Assembly (NCBI GenBank): GCA_963680875.1
Contig: OY804585.1
Coordinates: forward strand, 31,176,186-31,240,185
DNA: 64,000 bases
DNA from: Bathymodiolus brooksi
Lineage: Eukaryota; Mollusca; Bivalvia; Mytilida; Modiolidae
Reading direction: 5' to 3'
The notes below the pieces were generated by a model, which saw nothing but the letters and a program-made list of their open reading frames with translations, was not told the DNA's origin and did not search any database. This document shows positions 1 to 12,840 of the stretch, piece after piece; position 1 is the stretch's first letter; the number at the start of each line of letters is the position of its first letter. A program made the translations under genes and the position numbers.

Positions 1-518
1 TGGCGAGTTCCACCATTGTAAGAATTGAAAATTTGAAAATTTTGGTGAGTCCCAACTGAAAATGTCGAGTCCAGGATTCATCTTGGTGAGTTGAAAGAAT
101 CTCTCACTCTGAGTAGCTTATATTATAGCATGATAAATACAATAGTGCATTTGCTTTAGTGCCTCTGTCTAATACCTTCATTATTTGTGTAATATGTCCT
201 GACCAGTTGAAGGAATGGAAGCCATACCAGGTAGTACGATGTAAGTTATGAAATTAAGGGGAGATAACCTACTCCCCATGCTTGGAAATTGTGCATACAA
301 ATATGTATGTAAAGTTGGAATGTATATTTCTTCAATTTACAAATATGTTTACACAAAATGCCAGAATGGGCTAAATGATTGCTATATGCTCATAGCATTA
401 TGCGAGCTTCTGGTTTACATGGGGGATATTTATTTAAGCAGTTGTTTTTCCTAATGCTCTGACAAACACTATCATAAATTTGCATTTTAATCGATTTTTT
501 TACAACTTTTTTTCACAG
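1..518 (+). other. Intron of the first gene (5' part outside window)
   Basis: No coding exon is seen here. The stretch ends in a pyrimidine-rich tract and CACAG acceptor at 514-518, directly before the open exon at 519, so it is read as intron. The 68-codon open frame at 248-454 has no splice context and no recognisable domain. Confidence 0.6.
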
Positions 519-1529
519 GGGTAAATGGTGGCTCTGGCTCATATGTAAGACCAGGGACTGGATATGTTTATTTGGAGGAAGATCTATCCAACGGACAAGT
601 GATCGATGTCTCGGACAGATATGTTGTATCGGAGCCTTCCCGTAGAACCATCAGACATATGCAAACACCAATCAAAACTCTCACCGCCAATGGTAGTATG
701 ATTTCTGTCGATCCTAGTGTGATTAGTGTACCAAGACATAGACAGGAAAAGATTGTCACAAGAGTCTTGCCACCAAATCCACCTGTTCAGCGTGTGAGGG
801 AGGTTCGTCGTATGGTTCAAAATCCTGTTCTTGTCCAGCAAGGTGGGTACAGGTCACAGTCACCTGTTCTTGTCCAGCAAGGAGGCTACAGGTCACAGTC
901 ACCTGTCCTTGTCCAGCAAGGTGGCTACAGGTCACAGTCGCCTGTCCTTGTTCAGCAAGGTGGCTACCGAACTGTAATTGATACATCTAGAAACGCTATT
1001 CATAATTCGAGGGGTATTTTTGTGAGTGGTGGTTCACAAAATGTAAGAGAAGTCGTCCCTCAAAGATATGTACAAAAACCCCAGATGGTGTCTCAAGTTG
1101 TACGACGTAGTGTACCTAAAAAGAAAATTTACGTTACAAAGTCACGTGACTATGGTACTACATCGTCATCATCATCTTCCTCATCCAGCGATTCTGATGA
1201 AGAGAGAACAGTCATATCGAAAGGCGAGGTTGTTCATGCTGTCATCAGAGATAACTGGAGCTTCAGCAAGAGAGATCCAAAGGAGGAGAAAATAGTCACG
1301 TCAGCACGGAGCAAAAAAGACAAGGACAATGATGATGCAGATTCATCAGCCTCATCAAGCTCACTGGAAAGCAGAAAGTTGAAAATTCTAGAGCAAGTTC
1401 GTGATAATGGTGTTGAAAATGGACAGGTTATTGTAAACGACAACGGAACTCCAGTAATCGTCAAAATGAGAAGTAACGATAAAAAGAAAAAAGGCAAAAA
1501 ATCAAAGAAGGAAAAAAAGAAGACAGAGG
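519..1529 (+). CDS. Large internal exon of an unrecognised basic, serine-rich protein
   Basis: The frame is open from a TTTCACAG acceptor to a G|GTAATT donor, about 336 codons. It enters with two bases of a split codon (N|GG) and leaves with one (G|), which joins the short exon at 7428 in frame. In order the protein shows a Gly/Ser/Tyr-rich start, an Arg/Val-rich segment with scattered RR pairs, four tandem 13-residue repeats (core SPVLVQQGGYRSQ), a run of nine serines followed by DSDEE, and a lysine-rich C-terminus (KKKKGKKSKKEKKK). No signal peptide, membrane segment or enzyme motif is visible. The upstream part of the gene lies outside the window. If the donor is not used, the frame stops at 1547-1549, giving an intron-retention ending. 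I do not recognise the family. The composition suggests an intrinsically disordered, phosphorylatable protein, perhaps nuclear or cytoskeletal (inference). Confidence 0.75.
824..968 (+). repeat. Coding minisatellite, 39-bp unit x 3.7
   Basis: Units start at 824, 863, 902 and 941, each 39 bp (13 codons, core PVLVQQGGYRSQS). The unit length is a multiple of three, so copy number can change without breaking the frame. Most differences between units are silent (for example GTTCTT/GTCCTT and CAAGGT/CAAGGA). Confidence 0.9.
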
Positions 1530-2196
1530 GTAATTTCATGTTGTATTAAATAACTATGCACACTTCACGTTACTAACCAGACTTTTTTTTACCCAGGTCA
1601 CTGGGAAATTGTACATTGTACATGAGGATAATTTTTTGTTTTCGAAAACTTGTACATGTCTTTCATTCTAAGAGTTAAATTTTTTTTATACAAAATTTAA
1701 TTATTGATTTGTTAAGAAAAAATAAAATATTTTGTTTATGGACAACTAGACATCTATATAGGATCTTCCTAGAAACTCAAGTTTTAAAAATTAATCAATA
1801 TTTTCTAAGGTTATCATTATTCTGGTTTGCAAATGTCTTTTTTTGTTATTTTTACATGGAAAAAGTAAACTTATGATTTTTTGAAAAGTTAAAAGATCTT
1901 GATGAAAAAGAGACGAAAAATTTAATGTTAAGTTTTCCACATTGCAAAATTATCATATTCCTTTCGTTATGAATTTATTGATAAAATATATCCTTTTAGA
2001 AATCAACAAAAGGTTGATGTCGAAAAAAAACCAACCAAGAATTGTCGTTAATGACGAAACAATTTTTTCATTAAAATAGCATTAGATTTTTAATGTTATG
2101 ATCATAATCAAAATTTATAAATTATTTAAGTGTAATGCTTTTTTCTATATTATATACAAATGTATACGTTGGCTAAAATGCTGCTTTATGTTTAAC

Positions 2197-2253
2197 GTCA
2201 CGATATAGCTGAAATATTGCTAAAGTTGGCGTTAAACACCAATCAATCAATTA
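2197..2253 (+). repeat. SINE 3'-tail fragment with (ATCA)n end
   Basis: Only the conserved 3' domain is present (cacgatatagctgaaatatt ... ggcgttaaacacc), followed by AATCAATCAA. The tRNA-like head is missing. Confidence 0.7.
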
Positions 2254-2457
2254 TGCTTTATGTTTAATCAAAACATGCCATTTTATTTACTTTCTGAAAA
2301 TTGTCCTCAGTAATCAAGGTCTTGTATCGTAGTGCATGCTTAACAGTTAATTCAGACTGCATGCCTGTAAATGCAAATTGTTACATGTATATCATACAAA
2401 CCAAGTAATTTTCACAAATTTAAATGCAGTTGTTAATAAAAAATAAAATGTTAGTAG

Positions 2458-2520
2458 TTATTGGAATTAAAATCAATATTATATTAAAATATAATATAAT
2501 ATTGATTTTAATTCCAATAA
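2458..2520. repeat. Perfect 29-bp inverted repeat (hairpin, 5-nt loop)
   Basis: The left arm at 2458-2486 and right arm at 2492-2520 are exact reverse complements, separated by AAATA. The arms are very AT-rich. It may be a foldback remnant or a cruciform-forming site. Confidence 0.9.
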
Positions 2521-5271
2521 TTTTTTTGTAATACACATTCGACCTAATTTCCATTGAAATTTGATCAATTTGTATTTTTATTGTTAATTTCTCAACTAAT
2601 TTTCTAACATCTCAGCATCTTTCTTAACTGTAGCAACCAATAGACACAGATTTCATGCTAACAAAATTTGTAAGAGAAAATTCACTTGGTTTTGTAAAAT
2701 TTCTATTTATTCATATATTGTAATATTTTAATAACAGTACCTATTTCAATTGTTATTTTGCCAGCGGTAATGGCCGTCCAATTTTTAGGCTTCATCAAGT
2801 TTGACAGTGCTCAGCTCCTTTACAATGTAAAGAACGTTGTGTTTGTTGGCTACTTTGAAACACGTAGCAATAACATGCATGCAGTCTGATGATCATTTTA
2901 TTAATATACATCTTTCATATATATGTTACATCTATGCTTTCGCTATTTTTAGAATTTTCATCGCTGATGCAATATCATGTATCAGATCAGTGACATTAAA
3001 TTCATATTGAAATATAAGTACATCCACGGTGTTGGGAAATCCATTGAATACATTTGTATTTAAATATGCATGTAATTGAAATATACCCCCTCCCCACAAA
3101 TTGCTGAAACCATTCAATATCATATAATATATATGTTTATATAATACAGCATTCGTCCTTCATATTTGACCAAATTTTTTAAATAACTTTTATACCCCTT
3201 AATAATATAACAGGGTTTCTGTACTTATTTTCCAAATGTTTATATAACGTTTACTGAATATGTAGAAGTTTTGACTTCACAACAGCAAAGTAAAAAGTGT
3301 TATTCATCTTCCATGTTGCTTGACCACAAAGTGTCTTTGCCTTGTCATGTAGCATTAAGCACTATCTTATAAGCTGCAGACAAAATTGCAGACTGTATGC
3401 ATGAGTTATTATTTGACAAAAAATATGTACTGGGTAGTTTGAAATTTGAAAAAATTAATAATAAACTTGTGAAGAGTTGCCATAGCAACGAAATGAACTA
3501 GATAAAATAATCTTTCTTGATTGTTTACTAGAATGATGTTTCTCATTGAGTGGTTGTCATGATTTTGTTCAAGGTTATGACTTTTCTGTTGATAGCTTTG
3601 CCCAACGAAATACATTCCTTTGACATTAACTGGGTCTTTTGACTGCTGCATCATGATCACCATATCTGTTGCTTTGTGTTGGTCATAAATAAAAGATGTT
3701 CTTGAAATATTTGTATTATAGTTATTTCAAAGCTAATGGCCGTGTATAAAAAAACTGCCAAAAAATGATAAAACGGTGCAATTTGATTGGATTATGATAA
3801 CTTAATAATTGGGTAAAATTTTAGTACACTACAACTCCGAAGACCTTGTTGACTGACGTGAGAATTTGTAAAGGGGAAGTAAAACAGACTTGGAGTATAG
3901 TCTAAAATGTAGGCACTAGATGATGTTATGGAAACAAAATTTCTGCATTCTGCAGCCAATTTTGAATTGAATTACATGTACCATATTTGTCCATTTATAA
4001 TTTGCACTGGTGAATATTACGCACCTCTTCTCACTGAGAATTTGGGAAAAAGCAAAGAGATGTATACACGTTGACTTTGCCTGCATGTACCATATATTTC
4101 TGTTGATTATCACAGCTGAACGAAACGTTTTAAAGAAAGAGTATTGAAAAGCAAAACGCATGATATTTTGACTGCATGAGTGTCATACACATAGGCTTTT
4201 GATAGTACAAAAAAAAGGTTGAAGGGCTGAGCACTTTTACATATATATATATATGTTCTGCAATGAAGCTTAACAATTGGATTGGTTGCTTGTACACATA
4301 TGTTAATTAGTGCCATTTTTAATTGCAGAATTGTATAGTCTGTAGGTAGGACAATTGTTGTCTGCATGTTGTATATCATTTTGATGTAAGCATTGATATA
4401 TTTTTTTATATCGTCCTGTATTTTTACTTAAAAAGCACAGTATTTACCACATTTTGGGTGTGTTTCCGTGACTAACCAAAAACTTCCTTGAATTAATTAT
4501 TTAATTTGTGTGCTCCTACTTGAAAATTGTCCAATCAGAATGCTGCATTTACCACAAGATGTATAGATTATGGATTCGGGTGTGTAAAGGAAATTTTTAT
4601 ACGACAATTTTATTTAAAAATTTTGAAATGCAAATTGCAAAATTTTGTGTTGCCACCTAGTCCTAATTTGAGTGTTCTGAATGGACCATTTTGAAGTAGG
4701 AAGACAAACTTTTACTCGCTGTATAATTTTATGATCGTAGATGAGTAATAATTATTTTTGAGAAAAAAAACGTGAATGTTATACTTTACATTACAAAGTT
4801 TACCAATGTGGTGCACTTTTTAATAGCAAAATACAGATTTAACCTTAGGCAGTGCATAACTAAACGACTGGGGGCCAAAAATTATTAAAAGTACTGTGCT
4901 TTTAATGCAAAATCTATCCTATGCAGTTTCACATGATTTAATTAATGACATCTGATATAAAAATAATTAAAAAAACACGAAAAAAGCGCCCATGCATTTA
5001 TGGATATGATTATTGATCAAAACCTATTTAAAGTATTTGTGGGCGTTCTTCAAAGACATTCTAGGGTACATATATTATGGCATTTTAATAATTATGTTTA
5101 ATTTATCATCGTATGGAGGCGGGGATGACATTAAAAACACATAAATGTCCTTTTAATTTTTTATTTTTTTTTTAACTTGAACAAGATTTATAGGTACTTA
5201 TGCACTTGTACTTTTAAATTTAGAAAATTATTAAATTTATTATTGATTTTATTGAAATATTGAAACTGCAT

Positions 5272-5427
5272 ATGATAGAATATTATCTAATTTTCTACTT
5301 GTCCATAAATATTTTAAGCACAAAATCAAATGCATGTCATTATTATTATTGTTTTGTTTATATAATATGGTAATGGTTGATTCTAGTATATGTATGCCTA
5401 ACTTATCAAACTTTAAAACAAATATAA
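5272..5427 (+). repeat. Dispersed repeat, inverted partner of 24832-24966
   Basis: By eye this stretch matches the reverse complement of 24832-24966 at close to 90%, including a TTATTATTATTG core. There is a short insertion here around 5370-5380. Class of element unknown. Confidence 0.7.
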
Positions 5428-6073
5428 ATATTCTACCTGTGTGTATTGTATATATTTACAATGATCCATTTTAATTAACTTTATTTTAAACCCCTAACTT
5501 TTCTGGTTTGTGCAGACATAATAAGGACCCCAAGATTATTATTCAATTCAATCATATATCTCTTTGAATTGTTTTGATATATATATGTATTTTTTTTATA
5601 TTAATTCTTAAATATTTTTAAATAAGCACACTACATTAGATACATTATTATTTTCCACAAAAAAAAACGCAATAAAAATAGGAAACATACTTGAGTTATC
5701 TCCCTTTTCGGTATATTTTATTATCTCCCTTGATCCATGTTTCTAATTGAAATTGAGCTAACTCAAAAATGTTCTCATTATATTCTGCCAACAAGTTATT
5801 TATAGAAGTCCATTGTCATTTTCCAAATTATGTATTTGAGCCATTAAGTTGATGCCATTTGTTAGTGGGCCACTAGGCTGCTTAGGGTCTCTCATATTCA
5901 CTTACCCAACAGCCAGTGTTTCAGTGATTGCGCAGAATTTATTTTAATACTTTATTAAGATTTATAGTAACTCTTCGTCATTTTAAATTGTCCCTCATTG
6001 ACTTTAAATACTTGTTGAGTTGTCAATTACATATGTATATGGTTTTAATGACCACTGTTGGTTGATTTGGTTT

Positions 6074-6320
6074 TATGGTATTTAATGCCACTTTCAACAA
6101 TATTTCAGTTATATCGTGGCGGTCAGTTTTATTGGTGGAGGAAACTGGAGTACCCGGAGAAAACCACAGACCTGTAGCAAGTCACTGACAAACTTTATCA
6201 CATAATGTTGTACACCTCGCCCTGATCGAGATTCGAGCTCACAACATCAGTAGTGATAGGCACTGATTGCGTAAGTAGTTGTAAATCCAACTACCATATG
6301 ATCACGGCCACGACGGCCCC
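6074..6320 (-). repeat. Full-length tRNA-derived SINE, antisense
   Basis: Read on the minus strand it starts with GGGGCCGTCGTGGCCGTGATC, has a pol III B-box-like stretch (gctcgaatctc) and the common 3' domain ending near 6074. It sits inside the intron of the first gene, opposite to transcription. Confidence 0.85.
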
Positions 6321-7427
6321 TTTGAACTATTGGATTCTACATGTAGGTTTTGTTGTATTGTATTTGGAAAAAATGAAAATTTGAAAAAAGTTCAAGCTCA
6401 AGTTCATATTAGTATAAATAAACAGTTAAAATACACAATAAGATATTGTAAGGAGAAACATGAGTTATCTCCCATGTCATTATAACTTCAAGTGTTGGTT
6501 GACATCCTGATCCATTATATTTATAATGGCCCTGGAGGGGTTGCCCTTGACTAACAACATGTTGGCAGGATACTTTTCATGTGATATTCACTTCAATTAA
6601 GTTAAAAATATCCAGATTACATTTAAATTTAGCTCTTTTGTCTTAATGTAAAAAAAAAAAATCACACTTCCATCATAGAATTACGTATATTAAATTTGAA
6701 ATTTGAAAAGAAAAAAAAAAGATGACCAAATTCTTAATACATATAACTGGGCCTAAAATGTATAAAAAAAGAAGATATTCATGTTTTTGATAAGTAGGAA
6801 TTTGATACTTGTGGTGATTTTGTGTCTGATCAAGAAGCTGTCGTACTATAAAAGTGACCGCATTTACCATTTATATTCGTATGTGATTTAATTCGCAAAT
6901 TCTTGTTTAGCAAATTTTTACATATTTTTTTTACAATCACAACTGATCAAACAAAATGTAGCTGATCTTAAAGATTCTTTTGCCGAAAATTTTAAAAAGA
7001 AATTGTATTTATCAGGTTTTCAATAAGTCAGACATTGTAATTAACAGTAACTAACAATGCTTTTTATCTGATCAAAAAGTAAACTGGACATCCCACAATT
7101 GTCAAACTCTACCTCACAAACAATGTAACAATGTATGAAAGTTCATATCGCCACTGGTGGTCCAGTTAAGTTAATGGGTATGTAGGCCACAGCAATAAGG
7201 GCACTTGATATTTTCTATCAAATATTTGTAATTTAGGGCGTAGGTTAAATATCCTTTTTCTTAAGAAATAAATTATTTTCTTAAGAAATAAATTATTTCT
7301 TTTTGACTAAAATATTATGGGCATAGGTTAAATTATCTTTATTTTTGGAGGAAGAAATATATATTTTTATTTATACTAAAATATTGTTGACCTTTATTTG
7401 ACCTAGTAAAATAACCTTGATTTACAG

Positions 7428-7465
7428 AGGAAGAAAACACAGTCAGACCAGACCCAGAGGACTAA
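7428..7465 (+). CDS. Terminal exon of the first gene
   Basis: A TTTACAG acceptor is followed by AG, which completes the codon left open at 1529 (G|AG, Glu). The frame then adds eleven residues, EENTVRPDPED, and stops with TAA at 7463-7465. The acidic end directly continues a Lys/Glu-rich C-terminus, and the joining phase is exact. The intron of 5.9 kb is long but normal for this genome. No transcript is available, so the join is inference. Confidence 0.6.
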
Positions 7466-8290
7466 TAATAGCACAAACTAATGCTACTGGCTGAATTCGT
7501 CACAGACTATATTGCATGGAGTGACGTCTATGAACTAATAATACTCAGATTCACTTTCAAGGCACTTCACCGTGTGTACAGTAACCCGGTTTAGCTGCTT
7601 AAGACCATAGATAGATGCAGTGACATTTACAATTATCAGTACTTGTCATATTGTAGAAATTTAATATATTTTCAGTCAAATATTTTTGTATATTTTTCAT
7701 CTGTGTTTGTTTATTTTGATAAAGTGACAAATCTTTTGACTGAGTTTACCTGATGGATGTTATTTGAGAATGTGGACACTAAATTAGATTGTGTTTTTAT
7801 TTCCGTTGGGAGCTTTTTGAGAAAAATTTAAAACTTTTTTACTGGAACATACAATTGATCTATAGACATTATATATATTGAAATAATCATGTATGGATTT
7901 CTTTTATTCACATTCACATTATCTAATTTTCATTGGTTGTTCACAAGACTCCATTTTGATAGATTTTTTTTTTTATATATCTTTATTAGTTTTCTGGTGT
8001 GTTATTGAAATCATTTATGTTGCATGTGTATAGTTAAGATTTTCAACCATGTCGAAATAAGACAATATAAGGAAAGACGTGTTCACTATGCATGTATTCA
8101 ATATTGCGCAAAAGCTTTATTATTATTTTTTTGTAGAAAAATTAACACTACTTATCTGAGAAATTAAAAATAATTAATACAAGTTTGTCTAATGCATTAT
8201 TAAGGCTTATTGCTTTGTTTTGTAGTAAAACTAATAATAAATTGATCTAGAAAAATAATCACCTTTTGAATGTTGGCTTTGGCTTCATTG

Positions 8291-8378
8291 TCTTTTTTAG
8301 GGGTTATCTCAGAAGTTCTCAGAAGCTTTGTAGGTCTTTTTTAGGGGTCATCTCAGAAGTTCTCAGAAGCTTTGTAGA
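8291..8378 (+). repeat. 44-bp tandem duplication
   Basis: Two almost identical copies starting at 8291 and 8335 (tcttttttaggggttatctc versus ...ggtcatctc). Confidence 0.85.
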
Positions 8379-8689
8379 GGGCTAGCTAGGGTTATTGTTG
8401 TTTATCATGACTTTATTTTAGCTATATCATGAATTCATGACAAATAAAACAAACGGACAGGTGAAACTGCTGGCCATGGATAGGTTTCTCGGAAGCTTAA
8501 CACTTGTGGTGGGTAAGTGAGGTTGAACCCACAGTGGTGCTAGGCTTATGGTCATAAGTACAAAACTACCACTCAGCTTCCTTAAGGCCCACAACAGCTT
8601 TGTAGACAAAATCAATTAAGTATTGAAAATTAACTTCATCCCTTTCATACAGCTAGATATATTTCATCATTTATTTTCATTATGGTCTT

Positions 8690-8753
8690 GCGCCACAATA
8701 TAGCTGAAATACTGCTAAAGTTGGAGTTAAGCACCAATCAATTAATCAATCAT
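8690..8753 (+). repeat. SINE 3'-tail fragment
   Basis: Conserved 3' domain (cacaatatagctgaaatactg ... gagttaagcacc) followed by an (ATCA)-rich tail. No tRNA-like head. Confidence 0.65.
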
Positions 8754-9598
8754 TATGGTTGATATGATCACTAGTCTTTCAACACTAACCAGAACTGAAG
8801 ACACCATATGGAGATTGCATACAAGACCAAGTTCTTTTCGTTAGTTTCTCTAATCTTTGATTCCCTGTGTATAGTGGACAAATTATTTATCAGGTTTTCA
8901 TTCCCAAAGATGACACACCCTAACACTAAAACTGTATGTACATACAAACTTAAATGGAATTAAATTTATAATATAAAGAATTTAATCCTAAAACCTTTAT
9001 GAAAATACATTTTGGGATAAAAACGGTATGGTGAAATAATTTCACAGGGCCTTATAATATTATTGATATAGTGTTAAAATATATGAAAGCTTTATAGCAT
9101 TTTGTTTGCTCATGTACACTGTTTTAAATAGATATATGTGTAGGTCGATTAATCTCCCAATTGTTTGCTAACTTCATACTTGTGATATATTTCTTTATTC
9201 AAGATCTGTTTAATGTTTCGATTTAAAAATTTCGAATTCTATGAATACCGTTTAGTGCAAAAAAAAACAATATCTAGACCTTTTAGGCATGGTACGAAAA
9301 AGCTCCAATAGACCTTGTAAAATTAAATTGAAATCTCTTTAGTTGACCATGTTATAAACATTTAAATTGAATAGTTTTTCTTGTGTTGACTTAGGGATAT
9401 TGTTATTACATTCCGAACCAGATGTCTCATTTGATTATTGTAGTCTCTATTTGATAGCTTTTAATTAAGATATGATTGTATTCAGAGTAGGTATTCATGA
9501 CCAAAAATAGAAAATAAACAATTTTGAGTTATGTCAATATAATTACTGGGGTATATCAAAGAAAACTATTTGCTTGAGTTTTGAGAGTAATTTTAATG

Positions 9599-9979
9599 GT
9601 TTCTAATGTAAGGGAGGTAACTCAATATTGTATGAAATCTGTTTATTATGATGAAGAAAGGAGAATAGTTTCTAATGTAAGGGAAGTAACTCAATATTTT
9701 CTAGAAATCCTCTGATATAAGGGAAATAACTCAGTATTTTATAGAAATTCTTTAATATAATGGAAGTAACTCTCAAATTTTTTAGAAATCAATTGATATG
9801 AAGTAAGGGACTTAACTCTGTATATTATGAAATCCTCTAATATAAGGGAAGTAACTTTCAAAATTTTAAGAAATTCATTGATATGAAGTAAGGGATGTTA
9901 CTCTCTGTATTTTATGAAATCCATTGATATGATAAATCTAATTTAAGGAAAGTAATTATCAGTATTTTATGAAATCCAT
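9599..9979 (+). repeat. Diverged tandem repeat around TAAGGGAAGTAACTC
   Basis: About seven degenerate units of some 50-65 bp, each with a taaggga(a/g)gtaactc core followed by a tatttt(a)tgaaatcc stretch. The array is old by its divergence. Confidence 0.7.
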
Positions 9980-10261
9980 AATTATTGAATTCAAGAGGTT
10001 TTTAATATATGCATATCAGTACTTGACCACATAAATTAAAACAGCAATATAGCATTTAACATATAGTGATGGTGTGGTATTTTTTGTTTTTCATTGTAAT
10101 TCAAAATATATGTATACTGTTTTATAAACAATTCCATCTTTAGGAAATCTTTATCTTACTTTTTGAATTATTTACATATTTTTGTTGTTTAATTAATCCT
10201 TTGTTAAAAATGAAAGACCTTGTTATATTTGTATATATTATTTTTGCTTTTGCTTTTTGTA

Positions 10262-10262
10262 T

Positions 10263-10296
<34 letters not shown>

Positions 10297-10298
10297 AA
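10262..10298. repeat. (TA)n(GA)n microsatellite
   Basis: A run of TA dinucleotides passes directly into GA dinucleotides. Confidence 0.9.
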
Positions 10299-11174
10299 TG
10301 TGTTATTTGTAAAATAAATGTTTGGTTTTTGTTTTAAGACATACATGAGCTAGCAGAAATTTTTGTCAATTGTTTTTTAATTGTTGATTATGAATCTATA
10401 AAATATGAACATGTTTGAATGTAACTGCTGAAGGATATGCATAATATGTATGCTTCAAAATTACCAAGTCACTGATATGACAGATTGTAACAAGAATGTC
10501 TGGCATATCCTAACAAAGAATGACAAAGGAGCATGGGGAAAAAAAAGAAGAAAAATCTGGTCATGAATGCAGAAAATTATTTTTCTAACACAAATTTTAG
10601 TTAAAATTGTGTGATTCTTAGGACATAATGTTCTAAATTATGACATCACCGACTTCTTTAAAGTGGAAATATAGCTGTCTTTAATGTGTTTGTGAAGATA
10701 ATTATCTAAGACATGAATTTAGATGATATCAGAGTCTTAGTTTAGATTACATGGAAAATGATTGACAAAATTTTTCATGTTAGTTGTAGGTTTTGACAGA
10801 ATTTTCATGGTTTTGGGTTTGATATATGTATATATACATTTTGTATATCGATTAAAATGTGTATTTTTATGCTTTTCATTCCTACATTGTTCCGAGTTTT
10901 GGAACTTGCACAAAATGCATAATATATTTACATAGAAATAGTTATTGAATTCAAATTTAATTATTTGAATTTATTGTATTTGTTTATATATTTAAAAATT
11001 AACTGCATAATAAATTTATTAAATGAAGAAAAAATCTTGAATTATATTTTGATTCTCCCTTCTTGACAAGGTTGCAACTGCCAAGGGACATAACTGTGTA
11101 TGACTTGGTATATTGTTTGTAGCAGTCTTTTCAAATTTACATTTCTATGCATTCAGAGTTTAGTATATATATTT

Positions 11175-11701
11175 TTAGCTCACCTTGCCAAAGACAAGGT
11201 GAGCTTTTGCCATCACTTGGCGTCCGTCGTCCGTTAACTTTTCACATTTTAATCTTCTCCTCTGAAACCCCTCAGCCAAATGAACTGAAACTTAGTAGGA
11301 AGCATCTATGGAAGGTCCACTCTAAAGATTGCTAATTTTGTCTCGATTTATTAACAAACGTGGCCTCTACAGGCAATTCTTGTTTCTGATTGGCCGATTT
11401 TTTAAAATCTTCTCCGAAACCGCTTGGCCAAATGAACGGAAACTTGGTAGGAAGCATCTATGGAAGGTCCTCTATGAAGATTGCTCATTTCGTCCCGATC
11501 AGTTAACAAACATGGCCACCACAGGCAATTCTTGTTTCTGATTGGTCGATATCTAAAAAATATTCTCCTCTGAAATTGCCTAGCCAAATGAACCGAAACT
11601 TGGTAGGAAGCATCTACATGTATGGAAGGTTCTGTATTAAGTTTCTTCAGAGCAGAATGAAAGGTGAGTGACACAGGCTCAGCCCACTGAGCCTCTAGTT
11701 T
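11175..11701 (+). repeat. TTAGCTCACC element, short form (about 3 internal units)
   Basis: It begins with a hairpin (agctcaccttgcc ... aaggtgagct) followed by a CCATCACTTGGCGTCCGTCG stretch, and ends with GGTGAG...CCTCTAGTTT. The body holds about three units of some 155 bp, each with GAAACTTGGTAGGAAGCATC. Relatives are at 14873 and 27604. No coding capacity is seen, so it is probably non-autonomous. Confidence 0.75.
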
Positions 11702-11930
11702 CATGTTGCCATAATTCAACATTGGAAAAAAATAGATTCTTGAATTAGAACTTCGATAGTGACCAACCATATTTTGTGGTTTCCCTAGCCTGATTTTCTT
11801 AAGATTTATATATCTTAGCTACTTGGACTCTGTATTACATGAAATACATTTGTATACTTAAAGCTATATCAAAATAAAAAAAGAAAACATATATACTCGA
11901 GGGCAAGACAGCTGCAACATTTTTAGCTCG

Positions 11931-12840
11931 ACTTTTCGAGGAAAAAAAATCGAGCTATTGTCGTCAGCGTCTGGGTCGGTTAAGTTTTTTGTCCGAGTCC
12001 ATTTCTCAAAAATTATCAAAGGTATCCATTTGAAACTTGGAATACTTGTTCACTAACAAAAGAGGAACAAATTACAACAAGGCAGATGACCCTGTGATTT
12101 GTATATCCAGAGTTATCTGCCCTTGTTTCGACATAGTACATAGAAATTGGGGATATTTTTTTAGTATAATTAAAATTTCTCAATAACTATCAAAGCTATT
12201 AACTTGAAACTCAATACACTTGTAGACAATGTTGATCCCAATCTGTTGACAAGAGAAGACAACTCCATCCAGCATTTTATTTGAGTTATTCCCCCTTTTT
12301 GACTTAGAATTTCTTCAAAAAATACAATTTCTCAATAATTGTGATAGGCATTGAAATGAAACTCAAGATACCTGTTCACTATCAAATGGGGAACCCATTA
12401 CAACAAGGCAGGTGACCCTGTGATTTGCATATCCAGAGTTATCTGGCCTTGTTTCGGCACAGTACATAGAAATTTGAGATATTGTTTTAGTATAATTAAA
12501 ATTTCTCAATAACTATCAAAGCTATTAACTTGAAACTCAATACACTTGTAGAAAGTGTTGACCCCGTTCTGTTGACAAGAGAAGACAACTCTATCCAGCA
12601 TTTTGTTTGAGTTATTTCCCTTTTTTTACTTGCATTTTTTTCTATTCACTTTTTATATTCACTAAAATAGTGTTACAAGAAAAGATTATACCCCTCTGAT
12701 TATATTTACCAATCTTGCAAACGTATTTGCTTATATGACCATCATAGTTAAAAGTATGTATAACTTTGTAAATTGCTTGCAGTTTAATATCAGATATGAA
12801 AAAGTCGAGCGTCCAGCACCCGTGGGCGGTGCTCTTGTTC
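11931..12840 (+). repeat. TTAGCTCGAC element with two 326-bp internal units
   Basis: Starts with a hairpin (agctcgacttttcgag ... tcgagct) and CGTCAGCGTC, and ends with AAAGTCGAGCGTCCAGC...GTGCTCTTGTT. Two internal copies lie 326 bp apart (for example aataactatcaaagctatt at about 12180 and 12506). It has the same plan as the TTAGCTCACC elements but a different sequence. No ORF of interest. Confidence 0.7.

Larger units (their letters stand above)
1530..7427 (+). other. Large AT-rich intron of the first gene
   Basis: Runs from the GTAATT donor at 1530 to a TTTACAG acceptor at 7421-7427. It holds a perfect palindrome (2458-2520), a SINE tail (2197-2253), one arm of a dispersed inverted pair (5272-5427) and an antisense SINE (6074-6320). 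Short motifs of the GTTATCTCCC type occur near 5696, 5722 and 6469. I see no further exon in it. Confidence 0.55.
7466..11174 (+). other. 3' UTR and intergenic DNA without recognisable genes
   Basis: The first few hundred bases are probably 3' UTR of the first gene, but I cannot place its poly(A) site. The rest is AT-rich with the small repeats listed separately. Open frames here are short and have no domain. Confidence 0.4.
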
